Shown here one piece after another: positions 51,442 through 60,043 of a DNA stretch of 64,000 nucleotides; positions within the stretch are counted from its first letter, which is position 1, and each line of letters opens with the position of its first letter. The DNA is from Salinimicrobium flavum (GTDB lineage: Bacteria > Bacteroidota > Bacteroidia > Flavobacteriales > Flavobacteriaceae): NCBI RefSeq assembly GCF_042684505.1, contig NZ_JBHULT010000006.1, forward strand, positions 558,001 through 622,000. Reading direction: 5' to 3'. A program made the translations under genes and the position numbers. The notes beneath the pieces were generated by a model. That model had not been told where the DNA came from. It made no database searches and was given only the letters and a program-made list of their open reading frames with translations.

Positions 51442-52617
51442 ATGGTTAGCATTGATGAGGCTATAAAAGCAGTTCTTGAACACAGTAACACAATTTCTCT
51501 TGAAATTAATTTGCCCCTTGAAAGTGCCGGTAATTCTATTCTCTTCAAAGATGTAATTGCTCCCATTCATATGCCTCCTTTCAGGCAATCTGCAATGGAT
51601 GGTTACGCCCTTAACTTACACGAAGACACAACATATTCTTTAATTGGAGAAGTAAAAGCAGGAGATAGTCAACAGCCCCTCTTAAGCAGGGGAGAAGCTA
51701 CTAGAATATTTACCGGTGCCCCTGTTCCTGATTCTGCAAATGCAGTTGTCGTACAGGAAAAGGTGGTTTTAAAAGGTGAAAATATTGTTGTTGAAAGGAA
51801 CCCGGTAAAAGAACAGAACGTTCGCCCGATTGCTGAGCAGGTAAAAAAAGGGGAAGTAGCTTTAAAGAAAGGAACCAGGTTGACCCCTGCTGCTATTGGC
51901 TATTTAAGCTCTTTGGGGGTGACAGAAATTTCTGTTTATAAAAAACCATCTGTGGCGATAGTGGCAACAGGGAATGAACTTATTGAAGCCGGAAAGGCTT
52001 TGACATATGGTAAAATATATGAAAGTAATTCGGTCATGCTTAAAAGCGCATTATTGAGCTGTGGTTTTGACGCTATTTCTATTCATAAGGTCAAAGACAA
52101 CTATAATGAAACGCGTGAAAAAATCAGAAATGTTATTGCCGGAAACGATGTGGTATTGATTTCAGGAGGTATATCGGTTGGAGATTATGATTTTGTTGGA
52201 AAGGCATTAAAAGAATTAGGCATAGATCAAGTTTTCTACAAGGTAAATCAGAAACCTGGAAAGCCGCTTTTCTTCGGAAAGAATGAGGATACCATCTTAT
52301 TTGCACTCCCGGGTAACCCTGCAGCTGCTTTGACTTGTTTTTACATGTATGTATATGCTTCTTTACAAAAAATGACCGGGGCAGATAATACCTTAACAAA
52401 AGTCACAGCAACTTCTACATCATATTTTCAAAAGAAAGGGGACAGGCCTCAGTTTTTAAAGGCCATTTTTAAAGATGGGAAGGTCACTATTTCGGAAGGT
52501 CAAAGTTCAGCTATGTTACAAACTTTTGCGGTAGCAAATGCTTTGGTGCAAATGCCTGGAGAATTGGAAGAGATCAAAATTAATGATACAGTGGAAGTGC
52601 TTTTGCTTCCTGTTTAA
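51442..52617 (+). CDS. moeA: Molybdopterin molybdenumtransferase MoeA
   Basis: The 391-residue enzyme inserts molybdate into adenylylated molybdopterin. It has the MoeA N-domain (PFRQSAMDGYAL, GEATRIFTGAPVPDSANAVV), the MoaB/MogA-like central domain (GKIYESNSVMLKSALL, VLISGGISVGDYDF, FALPGNPAAALTCF) and a C-terminal beta domain. The ATG at 51442 follows the promoter. It is the first gene of an eight- to nine-gene cofactor operon. Confidence 0.95.
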   Translation: MVSIDEAIKAVLEHSNTISLEINLPLESAGNSILFKDVIAPIHMPPFRQSAMDGYALNLHEDTTYSLIGEVKAGDSQQPLLSRGEATRIFTGAPVPDSANAVVVQEKVVLKGENIVVERNPVKEQNVRPIAEQVKKGEVALKKGTRLTPAAIGYLSSLGVTEISVYKKPSVAIVATGNELIEAGKALTYGKIYESNSVMLKSALLSCGFDAISIHKVKDNYNETREKIRNVIAGNDVVLISGGISVGDYDFVGKALKELGIDQVFYKVNQKPGKPLFFGKNEDTILFALPGNPAAALTCFYMYVYASLQKMTGADNTLTKVTATSTSYFQKKGDRPQFLKAIFKDGKVTISEGQSSAMLQTFAVANALVQMPGELEEIKINDTVEVLLLPV

Positions 52618-52627
52618 GGATATATAG

Positions 52628-52966
52628 ATGAACTGTAAGGTCAAAAGTAGGATCTGGATCGAATTGGATGGTAAAGAATTTTTAGGAGAAGGAAAAGTTC
52701 AATTATTAAAAGCCATAGATGAAACAGGTTCATTGTCTAAGGCAGCCAGATCGATTGGTATTTCCTATAAAAAGGCCTGGCACCTTATAGATTCTGTCAA
52801 TAATACAGCAAAAAGGCCTGTGACTCTAAACAGCATAGGCGGTAAGGGTGGCGGAGGCACAGAACTAACAGCTTACGGAAGATCATTAGTCAATTCTTTT
52901 GAAGAAATGAACCGGGAATGCTGGCATTTTTTAGACGTCCAACTTGAAAAGATAAAAAGTTTATAA
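52628..52966 (+). CDS. ModE-like winged-helix DNA-binding protein
   Basis: The 112-residue protein matches the N-terminal DNA-binding domain of ModE (IDETGSLSKAARSIGISYKKAWHLIDSVNN, then GGKGGGGTELTAYGRSLVNSFE). The molybdate-binding Mop/TOBE domains are absent, so it cannot sense molybdate by the E. coli mechanism. It probably regulates the molybdenum genes in which it is embedded, 10 nt after moeA. Confidence 0.9.
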   Translation: MNCKVKSRIWIELDGKEFLGEGKVQLLKAIDETGSLSKAARSIGISYKKAWHLIDSVNNTAKRPVTLNSIGGKGGGGTELTAYGRSLVNSFEEMNRECWHFLDVQLEKIKSL

Positions 52967-52969
52967 ACC

Positions 52970-53707
52970 ATGCAAATGGAGAACATGTATATATTCCTGC
53001 TGATATTGCCTGTAATATCTTTTCTGTATTCCAGTGTAGGTCACGGTGGTGCCAGCGGGTACTTGGCATTAATGGCATTGTTTTCATTTGCACCCGAAAC
53101 CATGAAACCCACAGCTCTTTTACTTAATTTATTCGTGGCTGGTATTTCATTTTTCTATTACTATAAAGGAGGTTTTTTCAATAAAAATCTCTTTATGTCT
53201 TTGGCAATTTCTTCCATTCCCTTTGCTTTTTTAGGAGGGACTATAGAGATAGACGCCTCTATATATAAGAAAATACTGGCTGTTTTATTGGTATTTGCTA
53301 TTCTTAAAATGATGAATGTTTTTGGGAAAGAAGTTCATACCGTCCAAAAAATAAAACTTTGGCAAGGGCTCCTTATTGGTGGGATCATTGGATTTTTATC
53401 GGGCCTAATTGGTATTGGTGGCGGGATTATACTAACCCCAATTATTTTATTGCTCCACTGGGGCCAAATGAAAGAAGCAGCTGCAGTTTCAGCCTTATTT
53501 ATCTGGGTGAATTCGGCTTCAGGTTTAATAGGGCAATTGAGTACAGGAATCAGTTTAAGTTGGGAGTCTTTTATGTTAGTTGCTATAGCACTTATTGGTG
53601 GTTTTTTTGGAGCCTATTTGGGCAGCAAAAAATTAAACAACCAGAGGCTGCGATATATTTTGGCCGTGGTATTGGTCATTGCTTGTATCAAACTTTTTTC
53701 TACTTAA
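52970..53707 (+). CDS. TSUP-family (TauE/SafE) membrane permease
   Basis: The 245-residue protein has about eight membrane helices and the two TauE/SafE repeat signatures (SSVGHGGASGYLALMAL and SGLIGIGGGIILTPIIL). Family members move sulfite, sulfonates or other sulfur anions. In this operon it could export sulfite/thiosulfate or move an oxyanion linked to the molybdoenzyme. Start may be 52970 or 52976. It is tightly packed between the ModE-like gene and mobA. Confidence 0.88.
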   Translation: MQMENMYIFLLILPVISFLYSSVGHGGASGYLALMALFSFAPETMKPTALLLNLFVAGISFFYYYKGGFFNKNLFMSLAISSIPFAFLGGTIEIDASIYKKILAVLLVFAILKMMNVFGKEVHTVQKIKLWQGLLIGGIIGFLSGLIGIGGGIILTPIILLLHWGQMKEAAAVSALFIWVNSASGLIGQLSTGISLSWESFMLVAIALIGGFFGAYLGSKKLNNQRLRYILAVVLVIACIKLFST

Positions 53708-53710
53708 AAT

Positions 53711-54295
53711 ATGATTGATAAAAAGGACATAACAGGTATAATTCTGGCTGGAGGGAAAAGTTCCCGTATGGGAAAAGAAAAAGGTCTGATAAATTTTAAT
53801 GGAAAGCCATTTGTACAATACATTATTTCTGCTTTAAGGCCTCTGGTGTCTAAAACATTAATTATTTCAGGTAATTCAGATTATGATGTTTTTAAGTTAG
53901 AAAGGTTTGAAGATATAATTAAAGATGCTGGTCCTCTGGCAGGAATATATACCGGATTAATACAGTCTAAAACCGATTTTAATTTGGTGTTAAGTTGTGA
54001 TATTCCTTTGATCAGAACTGAAGTACTGGAATTACTGATTAAGGCTCAGGACGGTAAGTCAGATGTGTTTCAAATAGTTGGTAACGGTAAACATATGCCT
54101 TTAATAGCATTATATCACAGGCGTTGTGAAAGGATATTTTATGAGCTTTTGCAGAATGATGAGCGCCGGTTATATGTTGCCCTGAATCAATGTAAAGTGA
54201 AAAATGTAGTGTTGAATTCTGAAAAAGATCTATTAACCACAAATATTAATACTCCTGAAGAATTAAAAACAATTGCTCATGGAAGTAACAATTAA
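53711..54295 (+). CDS. mobA: Molybdenum cofactor guanylyltransferase MobA
   Basis: The 194-residue protein has the nucleotidyltransferase signature ILAGGKSSRMGKEKGLINFNG and the metal-site SCDIPLIRTE. It converts Mo-molybdopterin to the guanine dinucleotide form (MGD) used by DMSO-reductase-type enzymes, which fits the Psr/Phs-like enzyme downstream. It overlaps moaD by 17 nt. Confidence 0.92.
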   Translation: MIDKKDITGIILAGGKSSRMGKEKGLINFNGKPFVQYIISALRPLVSKTLIISGNSDYDVFKLERFEDIIKDAGPLAGIYTGLIQSKTDFNLVLSCDIPLIRTEVLELLIKAQDGKSDVFQIVGNGKHMPLIALYHRRCERIFYELLQNDERRLYVALNQCKVKNVVLNSEKDLLTTNINTPEELKTIAHGSNN

Positions 54296-54512
54296 ATATT
54301 TTGGATCTCTGGCGGAAGTGACCCGATGTGAGGAAGAAAATCTCTTTTTCTCCGGAAGCTATATTTCTGAATTGTTGGATTTCCTATACACGAAATATTC
54401 CGGCTTGAAAGATAAGGAGTTTCAAGTGGCACAAAATACGGAATTAGTGTCCTTGATAGATAAATTGACGGGTAATCAAATTGTACTGCTGCCTCCTTTT
54501 GCCGGTGGATAA
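54279..54512 (+). CDS. moaD: Molybdopterin synthase small subunit MoaD
   Basis: The 77-residue ubiquitin-fold sulfur carrier ends in Gly-Gly (PPFAGG), the residue adenylated by MoeB and turned into the thiocarboxylate. The opening VTIKYFGSLAEVTRCEE is typical. The ATG at 54279 was chosen over an earlier TTG. Confidence 0.9.
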   Translation: MEVTIKYFGSLAEVTRCEEENLFFSGSYISELLDFLYTKYSGLKDKEFQVAQNTELVSLIDKLTGNQIVLLPPFAGG

Positions 54513-54515
54513 AAA

Positions 54516-55610
54516 ATGAACAGGTATAACAGACATATCATTCTTTCAGAAATTGGCCAGGAAGGTCAGGACAGACTTTCAGAAGCCAGGGTCTTAGTGG
54601 TGGGAGCCGGCGGACTGGGTTGTCCAATTTTGCAATATTTAGCTGCCGCTGGTGTTGGTACCATTGGTATTATAGATTACGATGTTGTTGACATATCAAA
54701 TCTTCAGCGTCAAATATTATATGGTTCGGCTTCAATAGGACAAAACAAAGCTTTTGCGGCTAAAAGCAGATTGACCGATTTGAATAATACTATAACCATA
54801 AACGCGTATCCACAGGAATTAACGTTTCAAAATGCTATTGGACTATTCAATCAATATGATATTATCGTTGATGGCACTGATAATTTTGAAACGCGTTATC
54901 TAATTAATGATGCTTCTCTTTTATCTAATAAACCCTTAGTTTTTGGTGCTATTTATAAGTTCCAGGGACATGTTTCTGTTTTTAATTATAATAGTGGTCC
55001 AACCTATAGATGTGCTTTTCCAAAGAAACCAAAAAAAGATGCTGTTCCTAATTGTTCAGAAGTTGGTGTTTTGGGGGTTCTGCCAGGTATTATTGGAACC
55101 ATACAAGCTAATGAAGTGCTTAAAATTATTTTAGGTATTGGGGAGGTGCTTTCGGGCAAATTATACTGCTATAATGCACTTACAAATCAGGCTACCACAT
55201 TAACTGTAAAAAGGAATGAGAGTGAAATTCAGAAGGTATTATTGAATAAAAACGAATTCAATAGACAATTTTTAAATATCCGATGTAAAGTGGATATGGA
55301 AGAGATTTCCATTAGAGACCTTTTACACAAGCCAGAGATTCGACTTATTGATGTTAGAGAACAGCAAGAGCAGCCAAGAGTTGAAGATCCCCGGGTAATT
55401 AGGATTCCTTTAAGAGAAATAGAACAACATCTTGATAAGATAGATGATGATAAGGTGAAAGCGGTCTTCTGCCAGTCAGGAATCAGAAGCAGGGAGGCAA
55501 TCTCTATTTTTAAGGGCTACCATATTTACAACTGCTACAATTTAAGGGAAGGTGCTGCAGACATAATCAGGCATCTAAAAGAATCGTCTAAACAGCTTAC
55601 AAATGAGTGA
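54516..55610 (+). CDS. moeB: MoeB-type adenylyltransferase fused to a rhodanese domain
   Basis: The 364-residue fusion has a ThiF/E1-like domain (NRYNRHIILSEIGQEGQDRL, VVGAGGLGCPILQYLAAAG, DVVDISNLQRQILY; Cys in FPKKPKKDAVPNC region) and a C-terminal rhodanese domain (about 265-360) with active-site Cys in VFCQSGIRSREA. It activates MoaD and can supply the sulfur, like eukaryotic MOCS3. It lies between moaD and moaE. Confidence 0.93.
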   Translation: MNRYNRHIILSEIGQEGQDRLSEARVLVVGAGGLGCPILQYLAAAGVGTIGIIDYDVVDISNLQRQILYGSASIGQNKAFAAKSRLTDLNNTITINAYPQELTFQNAIGLFNQYDIIVDGTDNFETRYLINDASLLSNKPLVFGAIYKFQGHVSVFNYNSGPTYRCAFPKKPKKDAVPNCSEVGVLGVLPGIIGTIQANEVLKIILGIGEVLSGKLYCYNALTNQATTLTVKRNESEIQKVLLNKNEFNRQFLNIRCKVDMEEISIRDLLHKPEIRLIDVREQQEQPRVEDPRVIRIPLREIEQHLDKIDDDKVKAVFCQSGIRSREAISIFKGYHIYNCYNLREGAADIIRHLKESSKQLTNE

Positions 55611-56046
55611 GAAGCAGCATAAAAATGTTTTTGTGAAGGGGGCTATTTCTTCTGAATTTATAGGAGAGTCAATAGCTAAACATCAAAGCAAAACAAGTAT
55701 AGGGGCCCATAATATTTTTCTGGGTCAGGTACGGGCAGATGTTGTTGATGGAAAGACTGTAAAGGCCATTGAGTATACCGCCTATGAAGAAATGGCAAAC
55801 AAAAAGTTTCACCAAATACGGGAAGCAGCTTTTGAAAGGTTTGATCTTACCTGTATGCATATTTATCACAGCCTGGGTACCGTGAATGCGGGAGAGATTT
55901 GCTTGTTTGTATTTGTCTCCTCACCAAGAAGAAAAGATGTATCTCAAGCTCTGGAATTTATTGTAGAAGAAATTAAAGCCCGGGTACCCATTTTTGGTAA
56001 AGAGATTTTTAAAGATAGTACTCATCAATGGAAAGTAAATAGTTGA
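55603..56046 (+). CDS. moaE: Molybdopterin synthase large subunit MoaE
   Basis: The 147-residue catalytic subunit shows the family segments SIGAHNIFLGQVRAD, IEYTAYEEMANKK, HIYHSLGTVNAGEICLFVFVSSPRRKD and VPIFGKEIF (catalytic Lys). With MoaD it converts cPMP to molybdopterin. Its ATG overlaps the end of moeB by 8 nt. Confidence 0.94.
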   Translation: MSEKQHKNVFVKGAISSEFIGESIAKHQSKTSIGAHNIFLGQVRADVVDGKTVKAIEYTAYEEMANKKFHQIREAAFERFDLTCMHIYHSLGTVNAGEICLFVFVSSPRRKDVSQALEFIVEEIKARVPIFGKEIFKDSTHQWKVNS

Positions 56047-56049
56047 ATA

Positions 56050-56961
56050 ATGGTCGATATCACACATAAAAGCACCACCTTAAGAACAGCAGTTGCACAG
56101 GCAATTGTAAAAGTTAGCAAACAAGAAACTATTACAGCTATTCAAAATGATACCGTTCCAAAAGGGAATGTGTTTGCAATGAGTAAAGCAGCAGGTTTAT
56201 TAGGAGTTAAGCGAACACCAGATATTTTGCCCGATTGTCATCCACTCCCTATTGAATTTGCAAGTGTTGAATATGAGATCAATGGACTGGACATCACTGT
56301 GTTATTTACAGTGAAAACCATTTATAAAACAGGCGTAGAAGTAGAGGCGATGCATGGTGCCAGTGTGGTGGCTCTCAATATGTATGATATGCTAAAACCT
56401 ATTGATAAAGGCATTGAAATACATCACATAAAACTGCTTAACAAAAAGGGTGGCAAATCAGATTTCACAGATCGTTTTAGAGAAGATCTTACAGCCGCTG
56501 TAATCGTGTGTTCAGATACTATTTCAGCAGGAAAAAAGGAAGACAAAGCAGGTAAGGCAATCGTTGAAAAATTAAAAGACTGTAATGTCCAAATTTCCCA
56601 TTATCTCGTTATTCCTGATGAAAAAGAGATCATTCGGGAAAAAGCCAGATTATTTCAGGAACAAGGAATCGATCTCGTAATATATACCGGAGGAACCGGT
56701 TTGTCAAAACGCGACGTTACCCCTGAAGCCCTTGAGCCATTACTGGATAGGCGTATACCCGGTATTGAAGAAGCAATTCGTAATTACGGACAGGACAGAA
56801 CACCATTTTCCATGCTTTCCAGAAGTATTGCGGGTACTTTAAAAAATACATTAATCTTGGGATTACCCGGTTCAACAAACGGGGCCAAAGAATCTATGGA
56901 AGCTATTTTTCCATCGGTTCTGCATATTTTCAGAATCTTAAAAGGTGCAAGACACGATTAA
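56050..56961 (+). CDS. Bifunctional MoaC-MoaB/MogA fusion protein
   Basis: The 303-residue protein has two domains. MoaC (about 1-150; KAAGLLGVKRTPDILPDCHPL and KTGVEVEAMHGASVVALNMYDMLK) makes cPMP from the MoaA product. MoaB/MogA (about 155-303; VIVCSDTISAGKKEDKAG, YTGGTGLSKRDVTPEAL, LGLPGSTNGAKESM) adenylylates molybdopterin. Fusions of this type occur in Bacteroidota. It is 3 nt after moaE and 1 nt before moaA. Confidence 0.92.
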   Translation: MVDITHKSTTLRTAVAQAIVKVSKQETITAIQNDTVPKGNVFAMSKAAGLLGVKRTPDILPDCHPLPIEFASVEYEINGLDITVLFTVKTIYKTGVEVEAMHGASVVALNMYDMLKPIDKGIEIHHIKLLNKKGGKSDFTDRFREDLTAAVIVCSDTISAGKKEDKAGKAIVEKLKDCNVQISHYLVIPDEKEIIREKARLFQEQGIDLVIYTGGTGLSKRDVTPEALEPLLDRRIPGIEEAIRNYGQDRTPFSMLSRSIAGTLKNTLILGLPGSTNGAKESMEAIFPSVLHIFRILKGARHD

Positions 56962-56962
56962 A

Positions 56963-57970
56963 ATGGTAAACCCTAATAATATATTACAAGATTCCCACGA
57001 CAGAGATCATACGTATTTACGTATTTCTTTGGTGGAGCGCTGTAACCTGCGTTGTTTTTATTGCATGCCGGCAGAAGGGGTTCCGCTAACTCCAAAATGT
57101 GATATTATGACCTATGAGGAGATCTATGAAATAGCAAAAACATTTGTAGATCATGGTGTCACTAAAATCAGACTTACCGGCGGAGAACCTTTGATAAGAA
57201 AAGATATTTCTTTTGTTTTAGAAAAATTGGCCTCATTACCTGTGGAACTCTCTATGACGACAAATGCGGTCATCATACACAAATTTATTGATACCCTTAG
57301 ATCGACCGGAGTCCATAATATTAATGTCAGTTTAGATTCTTTACAGAAAGAGAAGTTTTATAGAATAACGCTTCGGGATTATTTCGAAACCGTATACAGC
57401 AATATTTTACTTTTAGTGAAAGAAGGATTCAATGTGAAGATAAATGCGGTGTTGATGCGTGGCGTTAATGATGACGAGGTTATTGATTTTATTAACCTTA
57501 CAAAAGAGTTACCGGTTTCTGTACGTTTCATTGAATTTATGCCTTTTGATGGTAATAAATGGGAAATGACAAAAATGGTTTCTTTCGAAGAAGTGATGAG
57601 TACTGTAAATACTTCTTTTGCGGAGAACGAAATTGAACGCTTACAAGATGCCCCAAATGATACTGCTAAGAATTATAGGATTAAAGGTTATAAAGGCAGT
57701 TTTGCCATTATAAGTTCGGTGACCAACCCGTTCTGTGATTCCTGCAACAGGCTAAGGCTAACCGCCAACGGACAATTGAAAAACTGTTTGTTCTCAAGAA
57801 GCGAATCAGATTTGTTGACCACACTTCGTGAAGGAAGATCTTTGGATCCCATAATTCAAAAGGCAGTTCAGGGTAAATTAAAGGTTAGGGGCGGCATGGA
57901 TACTTTAGAGAAATTACAGGAACCCAAACTGCACGGTCAAAACAGAAGTATGACCACCATTGGAGGATAG
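56963..57970 (+). CDS. moaA: GTP 3',8-cyclase MoaA
   Basis: The 335-residue radical SAM enzyme carries out the first step of molybdopterin synthesis. The N-terminal cluster motif is CNLRCFYCMPAEG; the C-terminal cluster cysteines are in NPFCDSCNRLRLTANGQLKNC; the conserved GG tail is MTTIGG. The ATG at 56963 is preferred to a GTG at 56945. It ends one base before the convergent cytochrome gene, with no terminator between them. Confidence 0.96.
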   Translation: MVNPNNILQDSHDRDHTYLRISLVERCNLRCFYCMPAEGVPLTPKCDIMTYEEIYEIAKTFVDHGVTKIRLTGGEPLIRKDISFVLEKLASLPVELSMTTNAVIIHKFIDTLRSTGVHNINVSLDSLQKEKFYRITLRDYFETVYSNILLLVKEGFNVKINAVLMRGVNDDEVIDFINLTKELPVSVRFIEFMPFDGNKWEMTKMVSFEEVMSTVNTSFAENEIERLQDAPNDTAKNYRIKGYKGSFAIISSVTNPFCDSCNRLRLTANGQLKNCLFSRSESDLLTTLREGRSLDPIIQKAVQGKLKVRGGMDTLEKLQEPKLHGQNRSMTTIGG

Positions 57971-57971
57971 T

Positions 57972-59861
57972 TTATTTTTCAGGTAATATACAGGCTTCAG
58001 TCACCTTTTTTAAAACCGGTTGTAATCCCAGTTCCAAAGTTTGCCGCATTACCTTTGAATCATCTTTATGACATTGAAGACAGGCACCTACGAACAGCAT
58101 CCGTTTTTGTTCTTCTACATTAAAGGGCCTGAAATTGGTTCTGGTCGAATTCACTACATTCTTGTCAACAGCTTTTAAAAAAGGGATCCAGGCATCTTCA
58201 GGTAAGTTGTCATTACTGTTTAGGGCATAATCCGGGTTAAAAATCCAGGAGCCTTTATTGTTTTTAGTCTTGTAAACTAAAGAACCCATTCCGTAACCCA
58301 GGGTGGCAGAGTTGGAATGACAGGATTTACAGTCCCTTACCCCTTTTGTTGTGGTGTGAGGTGAATTAGGCGCATAAAGCCTGTGAAAGGAAATATCCTC
58401 ACCGGGATTACCTTTAAAACTTCCTTTATCAATAGTAAGGATCATTCCGGGAATAGCAGGTTCAATCACATCTTCCCCATCATGTTCCCTAACACCCAAT
58501 GCCGGTTTGGATGATGAAAATTCAGCAACGTATTCTTCCCATTGTCCTGTAACATATTTCTTATCAAGTAGATCAAAAGCTTTCGGTTTGTCCTTATCAA
58601 ATTGATTGTGGCATCCTATACAACGAGATGTCCAGGAAGAATGACACGCACTGCAACTTACCCGTTGATGAGCGCTGTCTTTTGAACATACCTCAGATTG
58701 AGGTTTTAATGGATGTATTTTACCATTGTTTTTACTTATTAAGAATGCATTCCCGGTGGAATCTACATAAGTATTCACTAAGGGGTGGCCATCGTCTTTA
58801 ACTGCTATGATCTCTCTATCTGAATGTGTGTACTCACGATGTAGATATACCAATAGACTTTCCCTGTCTAATGAATCATAGGGAATTGTATTTGGTTTTT
58901 CTTTAAAATGGCAATCGCTGCAATTCAGAGAGACAGCATTTTCCTGGTGCAAATACCTTTTACCATCACCCATCACCTCATGTGATGAGTGACAATCAAT
59001 ACACAGCAAGCCTTTTGTATGGTGAACATCTGCTTCCAGATGTTTATAGACACGTTTATCTTCCAGCACAGAATAATCATTAAAATTGGGTACCTCGTTT
59101 TCATTTAATAAGGTTTCCTGCAAGCCTATATAATTGGTCGAGATCCTACTGGAACGACTATGGCAACCAAAGCAATGGGTATTATTTACAAAAATGTCTG
59201 TTGAAGGATGAAACCGTGGTAATTCCTTTTTGTCGGAGGCAATGTATTTTTCTAAATCAGATTTAGCTTCATCAGAATAGTTCAAATGGCAGGCGATACA
59301 GCCACCACCTCTGCTTAGTTGATTTATTTCACCGTAACCCGGTTTTTCTGCACCTAAATGACAATTGGCACACAAATCCCTTATGTGTTTATCTGCGGCA
59401 GAATTTTCAATATCCTTTATATGATAATGATAGTCCGGACTATCGGCTTCACCAAAAATAAATTTGTCCACAGCAACTAATCCGCTATTGGTAGTCATTA
59501 AAGAATTGGTGACTTTTTTTAACTCTTCAGAATGACATTTTCCGCAGGTCTCTTTAGCGTCAGATAAGTTGCCGGGGATCAAGACCATACCTTGATGAGC
59601 TTCGGTTTTGTCTAATGAAGAAATATCTCCTAAATGACAACTTGAACAACCTATAAGTTCCGGGTTATGATAATTGGAATATCCTTTAGTGTTTTGATGG
59701 CATTGCAAACAAGATTCAGCATTACCAATTTCAATTTTTGTATAGGGGTTATCAGTCTTTGTGAACGAATTTGAAAAGTCAAAATTCCTATTTAATAATA
59801 GGAAAACAATCACTAAAAAACCTACTGAAAGAACCCCGATTTCGAAGCGTTTTATTTTCAT
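57972..59861 (-). CDS. Dodecaheme c-type cytochrome, exported
   Basis: The 629-residue protein has an N-terminal signal/anchor helix (IGVLSVGFLVIVFLLL) and twelve CxxCH heme-attachment motifs (CLQCH, CSSCH, CGKCH, CANCH, CIACH, CFGCH, CIDCH, CSDCH, CSACH, CIGCH, CKSCH, CLQCH). Many extra histidines could be distal ligands. No family name is certain. The first and last motifs are CLQCH and large non-heme stretches lie between motifs 8-9 and 10-12. It is probably a periplasmic, inner-membrane-anchored electron carrier or enzyme partnered with the divergent molybdoenzyme operon. Confidence 0.92.
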   Translation of the reverse strand: MKIKRFEIGVLSVGFLVIVFLLLNRNFDFSNSFTKTDNPYTKIEIGNAESCLQCHQNTKGYSNYHNPELIGCSSCHLGDISSLDKTEAHQGMVLIPGNLSDAKETCGKCHSEELKKVTNSLMTTNSGLVAVDKFIFGEADSPDYHYHIKDIENSAADKHIRDLCANCHLGAEKPGYGEINQLSRGGGCIACHLNYSDEAKSDLEKYIASDKKELPRFHPSTDIFVNNTHCFGCHSRSSRISTNYIGLQETLLNENEVPNFNDYSVLEDKRVYKHLEADVHHTKGLLCIDCHSSHEVMGDGKRYLHQENAVSLNCSDCHFKEKPNTIPYDSLDRESLLVYLHREYTHSDREIIAVKDDGHPLVNTYVDSTGNAFLISKNNGKIHPLKPQSEVCSKDSAHQRVSCSACHSSWTSRCIGCHNQFDKDKPKAFDLLDKKYVTGQWEEYVAEFSSSKPALGVREHDGEDVIEPAIPGMILTIDKGSFKGNPGEDISFHRLYAPNSPHTTTKGVRDCKSCHSNSATLGYGMGSLVYKTKNNKGSWIFNPDYALNSNDNLPEDAWIPFLKAVDKNVVNSTRTNFRPFNVEEQKRMLFVGACLQCHKDDSKVMRQTLELGLQPVLKKVTEACILPEK

Positions 59862-59877
59862 TTTCTGAAGAGTTATT

Positions 59878-59885
59878 CAAAATTA
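59878..59885 (-). promoter_or_regulatory. Promoter -7 element of the cytochrome gene
   Basis: On the minus strand TAATTTTG matches TAnnTTTG, 16 nt before the ATG. Confidence 0.5.
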
Positions 59886-59940
59886 CGACATTTTGTATTG
59901 CGCTTTCCTACCCATATTGGAGTTTTAAACTTTAACATTC

Positions 59941-59964
59941 TATATGTAACCTTAGTCACATATA
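59941..59964. promoter_or_regulatory. CRP/FNR-like palindrome in the divergent promoter
   Basis: TATATGTAAC and GTCACATATA (10-bp arms, one mismatch) flank CTTA. The core TGTAA-N6-TCACA is one base off the CRP consensus TGTGA-N6-TCACA. Its centre (59952.5) is exactly midway between the cytochrome ATG (59861) and the oxidoreductase ATG (60044), so one activator could serve both promoters, at about -80 from each. Confidence 0.65.
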
Positions 59965-59976
59965 AAATCCTGGAAA

Positions 59977-59992
59977 CATGATTTTTGTCATG
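59977..59992. promoter_or_regulatory. Second CRP/FNR-like inverted repeat
   Basis: CATGA-TTTTTG-TCATG contains TGA-N6-TCA, the half-site spacing of the CRP/FNR superfamily. It lies nearer the oxidoreductase operon, so it may tune that side. Could be chance. Confidence 0.35.
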
Positions 59993-60019
59993 CTAATAAC
60001 TTCCATTTCCAAATAAGTT

Positions 60020-60027
60020 TACCCTTG
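60020..60027 (+). promoter_or_regulatory. Possible -7 element of the oxidoreductase operon
   Basis: TACCCTTG is one base off TAnnTTTG, 16 nt before the ATG. The weak match fits a promoter that depends on an activator. Confidence 0.35.
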
Positions 60028-60043
60028 AAAAACAATTAAAGTT

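Noticed and set aside
53359..53718. 119-codon frame in another phase within the TauE/SafE gene
   Set aside because: Tryptophan-rich nonsense-like composition produced by glycine-rich codons of the permease; no family features.
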